Shown here: positions 35,524 through 44,013 of the stretch, in pieces
How positions within the stretch are numbered: position 1 is the first letter of the stretch
Layout of the letters: every line of letters begins with the position of its first letter
DNA from: Gillisia sp. Hel_I_86
GTDB lineage: Bacteria > Bacteroidota > Bacteroidia > Flavobacteriales > Flavobacteriaceae
DNA length: 64,000 nt
Direction: 5' to 3'
Assembly: GCF_007827275.1 (NCBI RefSeq)
Contig: NZ_VISE01000001.1
Coordinates: forward strand, 1,364,001-1,428,000
Position numbers and translations under genes: made by a program
Notes under the pieces: model-generated
Database searches by the model: none
The model's input: only the letters and a program-made list of their open reading frames with translations
Told to the model about the DNA's origin: nothing

Positions 35524-38500
35524 AATACCGCTTTACTTTAGTCTTATAAATTTGCCGCAAAGGTAAGCTTTGTCTATTTAAAATTTCAGTAGAATTAAAA
35601 TATTCTTTGGCTCTAAGATTTTGATCCTGAGCAGTGTTTTTAAAGTTTTGCTGATTTGTTTTTGAAGTTCTCCGATCCTCTTTTTCTTGTTCTCTAACAG
35701 CTTCTTCCAACTGAAGCAATCTATGCTGAATTTGATTCATTTTTCTTAGCGTTTCCTTATTAAAACCCTTTTCCAAAAGTTCCCGTTCTATACGCTCCAT
35801 TTCATTCAACACATTGGTATTGTTTTTGTCGAGACCTGCTTCCCTTAATTTATCTTCCAATTGCTGCCTTAATTGCTGTTGCTCTTTAAAGACTTCATAT
35901 AGCTTTGCGCTTCCTTCCTCCCCTAGCTTGCCTTCTCTTTCCCCTTGTGCATTTTTATCTCCTTCACCAGGCTCCTCTTTGCCCTCTTCTTGGGAATTAC
36001 CTTCACCTTCCTTAATTCCATCTTCCATTTCCTTGTTTAAGCCCTCCTGAGCTTTAATAATATCTGGCAATTGCATTCCCTCACCGTTCCCGCTTGGGGA
36101 GAGACTGAGATTTGCCATTTCTTGCATATTGCCCAACACCTCGCTTAACATATTTGCCAATTCATTAGTATTGGTCATGACGTATTGCTGACTAGCAGTT
36201 CCCTGTGGCAACTCATTTTGAGCCAACCTTTCCAGGGCTTTATTTATATCGAATTCAATATCGGTTAGTTTGCCCGTAATCCCTTCTGAAATCATTGGAT
36301 TGTTCATGGCAAGCACAAATAAACTATCATCTATATGCTGAAAATGTTCTTTTAAAACCTGTTGTTTTCTCAAATTTTTAGGATATGCAGGATTATTGAT
36401 CCTGATTCCCTTAAAATCCAGCATCAAGTTTTCCTGTTCAAATGAAAATACCATAAGGTTATCCAAAATCTGGCGCATAGTTTGGATATTGGCATTAAGC
36501 TGATCTCCCTGTGCGCCTGCTTGGGCAGATTTCATTTTCATGCTCATTTCCTTCATCTTCTCCCCTGCTTTTTTCTGAGGTGATTTCGCGCCTTTTTTAT
36601 TATCCTGCTCTAATTGCTCTTCTGCCTTCTTTTGCTCCTCTTGAATTTCTTGCTCCTCATTTTGTTCCCTGTCCATGTCAAAAGGTTTTTTTAAAACATC
36701 ATTCTCTTTCTCCAAAGAATCCATTTCCTCTTTAAATTCCTTGAATTTTTCAGATACCTTTTCTTGTCCTTTCAAAGAATTCAAAGAGTCTTCTTTTGAC
36801 AAACTCTCCTGCTCCTCGCCTAATTTTTCAAGATCTCTTGCTAGTTTTTGAGTTTTTTCCTGAACGTAATAGCGCTTTGTGAGTTCCAGAAGCTGTTCTA
36901 GATTCTTTTGCTCAGATGTGTTTTGCTTTGAAAGTTTTTCCAACTTATCCATTAAGTCCTCCTCACTAATTTTATCGGCATATTCCTGAAGCTCTTTTAA
37001 TAATTCCTCGTTTTCTTGTAAACGCTCTTCATTTCTTTCCAACCTATCCTTCAGCTCCTCTTCCAATTCCTTATTCTCTTCGGAACCTGATTTCTCTTCC
37101 AAAGTCTTTTTCAACTTTTCAGAATAATTTTTCATCATTTCCGATTGTTGCTTTTGTCTTTTCAGAAACTCTTCCAGTTTTTTCTTGTCGTTATAATTAA
37201 GCTGATTTTTCTCCTTTTTCAACCTAGACAATTCTTCCAATTCCTTATTTGATTCTTGCATCTCTTCAAGGCTTTCAGAAATTCCCTGAATAGACTCCCC
37301 TTGTTGTTTTAACTTTTCTGAACTCAACTCCTTTTCAGATTTAATTCTGAAGTTAAACACTTCAGTTTTAGTTGATTTAGAACCTCTAACCCCATCATTA
37401 TCAAACACTTCAAAATAAATAGAATAATTTGTTCCCTGCTCTAATTCCAGGTTTCCGGGAAACGTATATAAAAAATCACCAATATTCTGGTTTTCAATAG
37501 GAATAGCAACTTTTTTGCGGCCATCGATATCTTCTTCAGGGTAATAAACTATATTCACCTTAGTAACAGCATGGTCATCGGACACCTTTCCGAAGAAATA
37601 ATTGACATCTGTTGCCACCGTATCTTGTTTATGCTGAACATTTATTTGCGGATACTGATCTTTTATAACATCTATCCCATATTTTAAAGATTCATAATCC
37701 TTTACATTGCTATTAGAGGTATTTATAGAATATTGCAAGGCTGATAAAATCTTATTTGAATATTCAAATTGTGAAGCATTTTTATCAAAATTCACAATGG
37801 TGTCATCTGTTTTAAATAATACCTCATCTGTAGTCCTCGTTTTTAAAACCCAAGAAACCTTGGTTCCTTCCGGTACCGTAGTATTTCCAGTTCCTTTTAT
37901 CGTCTCATTAGCTTTTTTGAGGTAATTAGGGAAATCAAGATTCATCTCAAAATCCAATAATTTAGGGACCTGAATAACACTTATTTTATAAGGCCTGGAA
38001 ATGACATTATTTGCCGTAAGATAAAATTCAACATCCTTTTTTAATCCTTCGAAAGAGTATTGAAAAAAATTTGGTGAGGAATTCCTTAAATAATATTCCT
38101 CCTCATTAAAGTGAATTGCTACAGTTTCAGGAATTAAATTTCCGAGGGTTTGCACGTCCAGATTAAAATCTTTGCCTTCTTCAACAACCAGTTCATTTGC
38201 ATTAATTATAAAAGAAAATGGTGCAGGTGGCTCATAGGCCGTATTATAATGCACAACCCGAGTATAGCTTTCAGAAAAAATGGAAGAATTTCCAGTAAAA
38301 ATGATCGCCAAGATTATTAAAACCGGGAAGGCAGCATATTTTAAATATTTTAAGCTAGAATTAAAATTTACGGCGGTTTTAAAAGGAACCGGACTCAATT
38401 CTTTAGACTTTTGAGAGATGCTTGCAAGCAACAAATCCGATTGCTCCGATGAGCTTTTAAGCTGGAGTACATTCAGGAGCTTATCATTCACCTCCGGGAA

Positions 38501-38800
38501 ATGTTTTCCAATAAGAATGGAAGCATCTGTTAGGTCTAAACCCTTGGATAACTTAAAGAGTTTAGCCAGTGGCCATAGGATGAATCTAAAAAGAAGAATC
38601 CCAGAAAAGAGGATAAAGACCCAAAACAATAAACTTCTATAAGGAGGAGAGAGCCAGAAAAAATATTCGATTAGCAAAATAAGAATGCCATATAACAACC
38701 AAACAGAGAAAAACAAAATACTTCCTTTCAACAATTTATTTAGGTAAAATCGCCTAATAAATGCCTTCAGTTTTTGTTTTATAACATCAAATTCCCCCAT
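35504..38800 (-). CDS. Large membrane-anchored coiled-coil protein (DUF4175-like)
   Basis: This 1098-aa protein has two membrane helices near residues 22-66 and a third near 151-170. An extracytoplasmic beta-rich region runs to about 480, and then comes a very long Glu/Lys/Gln-rich helical and low-complexity part (about 490-1070). The layout matches the Bacteroidetes DUF4175 family, of unknown function. It starts the ybeY-mnmG operon, with ybeY overlapping its 3' end. The charged low-complexity tract gives many meaningless plus-strand frames. Confidence 0.82.
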   Translation of the reverse strand: MGEFDVIKQKLKAFIRRFYLNKLLKGSILFFSVWLLYGILILLIEYFFWLSPPYRSLLFWVFILFSGILLFRFILWPLAKLFKLSKGLDLTDASILIGKHFPEVNDKLLNVLQLKSSSEQSDLLLASISQKSKELSPVPFKTAVNFNSSLKYLKYAAFPVLIILAIIFTGNSSIFSESYTRVVHYNTAYEPPAPFSFIINANELVVEEGKDFNLDVQTLGNLIPETVAIHFNEEEYYLRNSSPNFFQYSFEGLKKDVEFYLTANNVISRPYKISVIQVPKLLDFEMNLDFPNYLKKANETIKGTGNTTVPEGTKVSWVLKTRTTDEVLFKTDDTIVNFDKNASQFEYSNKILSALQYSINTSNSNVKDYESLKYGIDVIKDQYPQINVQHKQDTVATDVNYFFGKVSDDHAVTKVNIVYYPEEDIDGRKKVAIPIENQNIGDFLYTFPGNLELEQGTNYSIYFEVFDNDGVRGSKSTKTEVFNFRIKSEKELSSEKLKQQGESIQGISESLEEMQESNKELEELSRLKKEKNQLNYNDKKKLEEFLKRQKQQSEMMKNYSEKLKKTLEEKSGSEENKELEEELKDRLERNEERLQENEELLKELQEYADKISEEDLMDKLEKLSKQNTSEQKNLEQLLELTKRYYVQEKTQKLARDLEKLGEEQESLSKEDSLNSLKGQEKVSEKFKEFKEEMDSLEKENDVLKKPFDMDREQNEEQEIQEEQKKAEEQLEQDNKKGAKSPQKKAGEKMKEMSMKMKSAQAGAQGDQLNANIQTMRQILDNLMVFSFEQENLMLDFKGIRINNPAYPKNLRKQQVLKEHFQHIDDSLFVLAMNNPMISEGITGKLTDIEFDINKALERLAQNELPQGTASQQYVMTNTNELANMLSEVLGNMQEMANLSLSPSGNGEGMQLPDIIKAQEGLNKEMEDGIKEGEGNSQEEGKEEPGEGDKNAQGEREGKLGEEGSAKLYEVFKEQQQLRQQLEDKLREAGLDKNNTNVLNEMERIERELLEKGFNKETLRKMNQIQHRLLQLEEAVREQEKEDRRTSKTNQQNFKNTAQDQNLRAKEYFNSTEILNRQSLPLRQIYKTKVKRYFESVEN

Positions 38801-38937
38801 GATAACCCCCTTCTTTTCCTGTTATTAAAACTACAAATTTCATTTTACTTTATCTAGTGGTGTTTTGTGCATTTCTTATTTCCAAAATCAAATACCAGGA
38901 CAGGCTTAAATTGGTGGGTTTTCCGTTGAGAATCTAC

Positions 38938-38945
38938 TATCTTTG
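38938..38945 (+). promoter_or_regulatory. Putative -7 element of gltX
   Basis: TATCTTTG lies 19 bp before the ATG at 38965. A TTG about 24 bp upstream could be the -33 element. Confidence 0.55.
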
Positions 38946-38964
38946 CGGCTAAAATTACAATTTT

Positions 38965-40479
38965 ATGTCTGCTAAAGTACGAGTTCGTTTTGCGCCAAGT
39001 CCAACAGGGCCTTTACATATTGGAGGAGTAAGAACAGCCTTATATAATTATTTGTTTGCCAAGAAACATGGGGGGGATTTCCTGTTGCGTATTGAAGATA
39101 CAGATCAGAATAGATTTGTAGAGGGTGCAGGGCAATACATAATTGAAGCTTTAAACTGGTGTGGGATTCCTTTTGATGAAGGACCGGGAAAAGATGGTGG
39201 ATATGGGCCTTACAGACAGAGTGAGCGAGCACATTTATATAAAGAATATGCCGAAAAGTTGATTTCCAGTGGTGATGCTTACTATGCTTTTGACACTTCA
39301 GAAGCTTTAGACGCACACAGGAAAGATCACGAAGAAAAAGGAAAAACCTTTATCTATAACTGGCATAATAGATTGAAACTACAGAATTCCCTGGCACTTT
39401 CTTCTGAAGAGGTTCAGAAGCGATTGGATGCCAATGAGAATTACGTAATTCGATTTAAAACTCCAGAATCTGAAACATTGCATTTGTCTGATGAAATTCG
39501 AGGAAATATGCAGGTAGATTCCAGCATTCTGGACGATAAAGTGCTTTTTAAGAGCGATGGTTTGCCGACATACCACTTAGCAAATATTGTAGATGATCAT
39601 TTAATGGAGATCACCCACGTAATTCGGGGAGAAGAATGGTTACCTTCTTTGGCATTGCACTATTTGATTTATCGTGCCTTTAATTGGGAGGCTCCAAAAT
39701 TCGCACATTTGCCATTAATCTTAAAACCACAGGGAAAAGGAAAGTTAAGCAAGCGAGATGGAGATAAAATGGGCTTTCCTGTATTTCCTTTGGAATGGAA
39801 AGATCCGAAATCGGGTGAAATTTCTTCTGGATATAGAGAAGAAAATTATGATCCCAGAGCGGTGGTTAATATGTTGAGCTTTTTAGGTTGGAACCCAGGA
39901 ACAGAGCAGGAATTCTTCGAATTAGATGAATTAATTACAGCTTTTGAGATTTCCAGGGTTCATAAATCCGGAGCTAAGTTCGATCCTGAAAAAACCAAAT
40001 GGTTTCAAGCTCATTACCTTCAGAAAACCGAAGACGGAATATTGGCTAAAGAATTTATAAAAATCTTGGAAAGCAAGGATGTTTCAGCGAATTTAGAATA
40101 TACAACTTCAGTAGTTAGTCTTTTAAAAGAACGAGCTGTATTTGTAACCGATTTCTGGGAGTTGGGAAGTTATTTCTTTGTTGCTCCTACTTCTTATGAT
40201 GAAAAAGCTTTAAAAAAGTCATGGAAAGAAGATACTCCCGGAATTATAGAGAAATTGATTCAATTAGTGTCTGAAACTTCAGATTTCACAAAAGATAATG
40301 TTCAGGACAACATTAAAGGTTGGATCACTGCGAATGAAATAGGTTTTGGAAAAGTAATGCAGCCTTTTAGACTTGCTTTGGTTGGGTCTCTACAAGGACC
40401 AGATGTTTTTGAAATTTCAGCTTTTATAGGAAAAGAAGAAACAATTAAGAGGTTAGAGTCTCTCTTAAATAATCAATAA
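38965..40479 (+). CDS. gltX: Glutamate--tRNA ligase
   Basis: This 504-aa class I aminoacyl-tRNA synthetase has APSPTGPLHIGGVRTALYNY (HIGH motif, residues 18-21) and GKLSKRDGDKMG (KMSKS equivalent, near residue 265). An insertion near VFPLEWKDPKSGEIS is common in Bacteroidetes. A separate glnS is at 44014, so glutaminyl-tRNA can be made directly. It is monocistronic; the decayed beta-barrel gene converges on it. Confidence 0.98.
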   Translation: MSAKVRVRFAPSPTGPLHIGGVRTALYNYLFAKKHGGDFLLRIEDTDQNRFVEGAGQYIIEALNWCGIPFDEGPGKDGGYGPYRQSERAHLYKEYAEKLISSGDAYYAFDTSEALDAHRKDHEEKGKTFIYNWHNRLKLQNSLALSSEEVQKRLDANENYVIRFKTPESETLHLSDEIRGNMQVDSSILDDKVLFKSDGLPTYHLANIVDDHLMEITHVIRGEEWLPSLALHYLIYRAFNWEAPKFAHLPLILKPQGKGKLSKRDGDKMGFPVFPLEWKDPKSGEISSGYREENYDPRAVVNMLSFLGWNPGTEQEFFELDELITAFEISRVHKSGAKFDPEKTKWFQAHYLQKTEDGILAKEFIKILESKDVSANLEYTTSVVSLLKERAVFVTDFWELGSYFFVAPTSYDEKALKKSWKEDTPGIIEKLIQLVSETSDFTKDNVQDNIKGWITANEIGFGKVMQPFRLALVGSLQGPDVFEISAFIGKEETIKRLESLLNNQ

Positions 40480-40486
40480 GCTTTCT

Positions 40487-41078
40487 TTAAAAATAATATA
40501 CAACCCCTGCTGCTGCCATTCCTAGGTGACCTTCTAGATCTGCTGCGCGGGGGTCTATGTTTTTAAGGTCTCCATCATTTAAATTATTTAGAAAATTAGT
40601 TACGCCATATTGGTATTGCACCCAAAATTTTACATCTGCAATCCCCGCAGATAAACTGGCTATCGATTTCCCATTTACTGTTTATTTGAAGAACCGGACC
40701 AGCTTCTATACTTAAATATTCTTTTATAATTTTATGCCCAGCAAATAAGTTTAATTGCACTCCGGTGGTTTTAAATTCAATATTTTCGAATTTATTGCTG
40801 TTTAGTGCATGTCCCATGATTCCCGTTTTCATGGAATAAAAATTTACTCCGTACACCACCAAAAAATTATTCCAAACATTCGCTCGTGTGGTTAAACCAC
40901 CTGTAAATCCTGTTGTTTTGGTAGTATTAAAATTGTCACTATCAATTCCACCATAGGTAACTCCAGCCTGTGCTCCTAACCTATTATAACTATCCCCACC
41001 ATAATTACGTCTTTGAGCTAAAAGTGGATTATAAAGGGAACAAATTAAAAGGAAGAAAAACAGGTGAAAATAGCGCAT
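40487..41078 (-). pseudogene. Frameshifted outer-membrane beta-barrel (porin family) gene
   Basis: The first frame from 41078 encodes a signal peptide (MRYFHLFFFLLICSLYNPLLAQ) and alternating beta-strand residues, but runs off at an early stop after 160 aa. From about 40675 another frame continues with ASLSAGIADVKFWVQYQYG and ends at 40487 with GHLGMAAAGVVYYF, the terminal Phe typical of outer-membrane barrels. The span of 592 bp is one base over a multiple of three. The switch lies at a GGGAAA run, so a 1-base insertion is likely: a mutation or a sequencing error. Confidence 0.8.
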
Positions 41079-41151
41079 GATAAATTACTTTAAAAGTAAA
41101 TGTAGCCTAAATATTACTATCTTAAGCATTCAAAAATTTAGATAACCTATT

Positions 41152-42138
41152 ATGATAACAACAATTTTAATCCCAATTTTAGTCGTTTTTGGCTTAATAA
41201 TTCTCTTTACAGGGATATTTACGGTAAAACAACAAACATCTGCCGTTTTAGAGCGTTTCGGAAAATTTAGAACCATTCGGAATTCCGGTTTACAGTTTAA
41301 AATTCCAATTATAGACCAAATTGCAGGCAGAATAAATTTGAAAGTGCAACAATTGGATGTCTTGGTAGAGACAAAGACCAAAGATGATGTTTTTGTGAAA
41401 CTGAAGATCTCTGTACAATTTCAAGTTATAAAAACCAATGTGTATGACGCTTTCTATAAACTAGAAAGTCCGCACGATCAAATCACTTCTTATGTATTTG
41501 ATGTTGTTCGTGCCGAAGTTCCAAAAATGAAACTAGATGATGTATTTGAAAGAAAGGATGATGTAGCTATTGCGGTTAAAAGAGAGCTAAATCAAGCGAT
41601 GTCCGATTATGGATACGATATCATTAAAACTTTGGTGACAGATATAGATCCAGATTCTCAAGTAAAATCTGCGATGAACCGAATTAACGCCGCTGAAAGA
41701 GAGAAAGTCGCTGCGGAGTACGTTGCGGAGGCCGAACGTATAAAAATCGTTGCCAAGGCGCGTGCAGAAGCAGAGAGCAAGCGTTTACAAGGGCAAGGGA
41801 TCGCAGATCAGCGTAGGGAGATTGCCAGAGGTTTGGAAGAAAGTGTAGATGTATTGAACAATGTAGGGATTAATTCCCAAGAGGCTTCAGCGTTAATTGT
41901 GGTAACACAGCATTACGATACGCTTCAGTCCATTGGAGAACACACCAACAGCAATTTGATATTACTTCCCAATTCCCCGCAAGCAGGTAGTGATATGTTG
42001 AATAATATGATCGCATCATTTACCGCTTCCAACCAGATTGGGGAAGCTATGAAGGAAAAGAACGCCAAAATCCTGGCCGCTAAACCCAAGCCAAAAAGAA
42101 GACGGAATACTCCCAATAGTGAAGAAGAAACTGAGTAA
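41152..42138 (+). CDS. SPFH/Band 7 (stomatin-like) membrane protein
   Basis: This 328-aa protein has an N-terminal membrane helix (about residues 4-24), then the Band 7 domain with VKQQTSAVLERFGKFRTI and PIIDQI, a coiled region with AAEREKVAAEYVAEAERIKI, and a basic Lys/Arg-rich tail. Relatives (QmcA, stomatins) form oligomers in membrane microdomains. No NfeD partner is nearby. A strong terminator follows. Confidence 0.92.
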   Translation: MITTILIPILVVFGLIILFTGIFTVKQQTSAVLERFGKFRTIRNSGLQFKIPIIDQIAGRINLKVQQLDVLVETKTKDDVFVKLKISVQFQVIKTNVYDAFYKLESPHDQITSYVFDVVRAEVPKMKLDDVFERKDDVAIAVKRELNQAMSDYGYDIIKTLVTDIDPDSQVKSAMNRINAAEREKVAAEYVAEAERIKIVAKARAEAESKRLQGQGIADQRREIARGLEESVDVLNNVGINSQEASALIVVTQHYDTLQSIGEHTNSNLILLPNSPQAGSDMLNNMIASFTASNQIGEAMKEKNAKILAAKPKPKRRRNTPNSEEETE

Positions 42139-42152
42139 AAACTTTTACAAAT

Positions 42153-42190
42153 AAAAAAGGCGGATGCTCATTGGAACATCCGCCTTTTTA
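42153..42190. terminator. Bidirectional rho-independent terminator
   Basis: The stem AAAAAGGCGGATG / CATCCGCCTTTTT has a 10-nt loop and separates the SPFH gene from the convergent minus-strand trio. Confidence 0.9.
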
Positions 42191-42203
42191 TTTTCTTATG
42201 GAA

Positions 42204-42431
42204 TTATCTTGAGGTAACCACCTTCTTAACTCCAAATATTTTTGAAACTGCTTTTAAAACAAATGCTTTTTGAAGTATGGAACCCACCAAACCCCCAACC
42301 AATGATATAGGGGAAAGACTTTCCTTGGTATGTTCTATACTTAGGCGAATTTCCTCTTTATCAATTTGATTTTGAAGTTTTAAAATCTTCAAATCCCGGT
42401 CTATTTCTTCAAATGAACTATATTCTTTCAT
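42204..42431 (-). CDS. Small protein (DUF6327-like)
   Basis: This 75-aa protein has a charged N-terminal coiled segment (DRDLKILKLQNQIDKEEI) and a short hydrophobic C-terminal part (SLVGGLVGSILQKAF). It is the last gene of a trio with a holin-like and a YtxH protein. Function unknown. Confidence 0.7.
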   Translation of the reverse strand: MKEYSSFEEIDRDLKILKLQNQIDKEEIRLSIEHTKESLSPISLVGGLVGSILQKAFVLKAVSKIFGVKKVVTSR

Positions 42432-42440
42432 AAAAATTAT

Positions 42441-42791
42441 TTAGTCGTTAAAGAAGGTTCTCGAAGATTTGATCAAAATGATCTTTTCGATTGGTTTTTT
42501 TCCGAAAATCCAGATTACTACAAATATCAACGCATAGAATGCACCAACGATGTAAAAACCTGCACTAGGCTTTTCCAAAGCAGTTCCAATAGCTAATGCT
42601 ACAGCTATAGAGATAAAAAATAAGGCTATTAAACATATAAAACCAAGCAACATCATATTAACTAATGAGATCACTCCCATAATTATCTTTTTATAAAGAT
42701 CTAATTTATAATATTCGGCAGTGCTTTTGGCAAGGTCACGAATATTTTCGTTAAGATCGTGTATGCTGTTGGTTAGTTTTTCAAATGCCAT
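42441..42791 (-). CDS. Phage holin-like superfamily (Phage_holin_3_6 type) membrane protein
   Basis: This 116-aa protein has a helical N-terminus and two membrane helices (about residues 38-67 and 77-97). This is the architecture of the phage holin superfamily III-like proteins common in bacterial chromosomes; it is not evidence of a prophage. It overlaps nothing and lies 4 bp after the YtxH gene. In other bacteria such trios are linked to envelope or general stress (inference here). Confidence 0.75.
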   Translation of the reverse strand: MAFEKLTNSIHDLNENIRDLAKSTAEYYKLDLYKKIIMGVISLVNMMLLGFICLIALFFISIAVALAIGTALEKPSAGFYIVGAFYALIFVVIWIFGKKPIEKIILIKSSRTFFND

Positions 42792-42795
42792 ATGC

Positions 42796-43170
42796 TTATA
42801 CTACTGCTTTGTTAGCTGTCGTCTTAGCTTGCTCTACTTTAACGTCTTTTTGTAATTTGGCGTTTTGCTTTCTTAAGTCTTCTAACTTAGATTCCAATGC
42901 AGATAAAATATCGTCCGCTTTAAAACTAGCTGAAGATAACGTAGATTCCAAACGAGATTCGAAATCCAATTTTGCTTGTCTAGCTTTAGAGGAAAGATTA
43001 GAACTTGTCTCTTTATATTTCTTATTGAATTTATCTTGAGCCTTTTTAGCATCCTTATTCAATTTCTTTCTTGTTTGTTCTCCACTATCTGGAGCATATA
43101 ACAATCCTACTGCCGCTCCTATTGCAGCTCCTGTTACCAATGCTAAAAGTGTATTCCCTGTATTTGCCAT
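42796..43170 (-). CDS. YtxH domain protein
   Basis: This 124-aa protein has the YtxH-type opening GNTLLALVTGAAIGAAVGLLYAPDSGEQTRKKL: a Gly/Ala-rich membrane segment followed by the APDSG turn and a long Lys-rich coiled coil. YtxH proteins are general-stress-type small membrane proteins of unclear role. It is the first gene of the trio, with a -7 element at 43199-43206. Confidence 0.85.
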   Translation of the reverse strand: MANTGNTLLALVTGAAIGAAVGLLYAPDSGEQTRKKLNKDAKKAQDKFNKKYKETSSNLSSKARQAKLDFESRLESTLSSASFKADDILSALESKLEDLRKQNAKLQKDVKVEQAKTTANKAVV

Positions 43171-43607
43171 GATTTTTTGGTTTTTATAATTAATCCCACA
43201 AATTTAAGTTAAACCACAAGATATTCTTGTTAATAACCGGTTAATATGTAAAGTTGCTTTATTAAAGTATTCTTAATGAATCTCTATAAAATTAATTTAT
43301 TAACAATAGTTTTTGGTTAAATCTTAAAGACCGTTTCGCGAAAAGAGACCAGCACAAAGACTTGAACATAACAAGCGAGTTGTATAAGACTTGTGGCTTG
43401 TGGCACAACTTGAAGCGGCGAAACCGACCAGCATTCTCTTTCCTCCAAATTAATTGAGCTGCGTGCGAATCAGCAAGGCAAGTGAGTTCGTGTTTTTCCT
43501 AAGTCCAATTTACTGTTATTTGTTTAAATTATTCACTTATTGACAAGTTAAGCCATAAATTTGAATACGTTGTTAGCCTTTCGTTAATTCTTCTTTAGTA
43601 ATTTTTT
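43171..43607. other. Intergenic stretch without an intact gene
   Basis: The first 150 bp are AT-rich, with the minus-strand -7 element TAAATTTG at 43199-43206 before the YtxH gene. From about 43325 to 43600 the base composition changes and short repeated words appear (ACCAGC twice, CTTGTGGCTTGTGG). GTTGTTAGC at 43570-43578 sits just past the stop of the decayed gene at 43608. I find no complete ORF or RNA gene. Confidence 0.5.
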
Positions 43608-44006
43608 TTATTTGAAGTGTCGTTGCAAGCAAATACTTTGGTCATCTAAAAACTCTTCAATTTCTTCAATAAATGATTCTTTTTGTTGTTGACGATTAAT
43701 TGTGATATGAATGACTATAACTTCTGGATCTGGATAACTCCCAGTTGTAATGGCCCAAGTTAATGCATTAGGGCATTCTACCAACGCAAAACATATTCCT
43801 CCTCAAATAAGGGTTCGAGTTAAAGTAAATTCCCCCTAAATTCCTCCGATACTAGCTTCCGTTTTATTTTGATCCCCAATAACGAAAACCTCATTGCTAA
43901 TTAGTGCTAGATTTTCAATTGTTAGTTCTCCTTGAATGGTCTCCTTCTGTGTCTTTACTTTAATGATTCGAAAAAAACCCTTACTGAATTTTTTATCGAA
44001 CAGCAA
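43608..44006 (-). pseudogene. Decayed ORF of unknown family, two in-frame stops
   Basis: One minus-strand frame runs from the end of glnS to a TAA at 43608 and is broken only by TAG (43836-43838) and TGA (43803-43805). Read through, it gives about 130 residues with normal composition: LLFDKKFSKGFFRIIKVK, then EVFVIGDQNKTEASIGGI, stop, GEFTLTRTLI, stop, then FALVECPNALTWAITTGSYP and a C-terminus EIEEFLDDQSICLQRHFK. No ATG opens it; TTG at 44006 is the nearest start. I do not recognise the family. Confidence 0.65.
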
Positions 44007-44013
44007 TAATTCA

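Noticed and set aside
35814-36735. Plus-strand Ser/Pro-rich frames opposite the DUF4175-like gene
   Set aside because: They are the complement of its Glu/Lys/Gln-rich low-complexity tract.
42441-42791. Prophage signal from the holin-like protein
   Set aside because: The family is widespread in chromosomes as a membrane protein, and no phage genes surround it.
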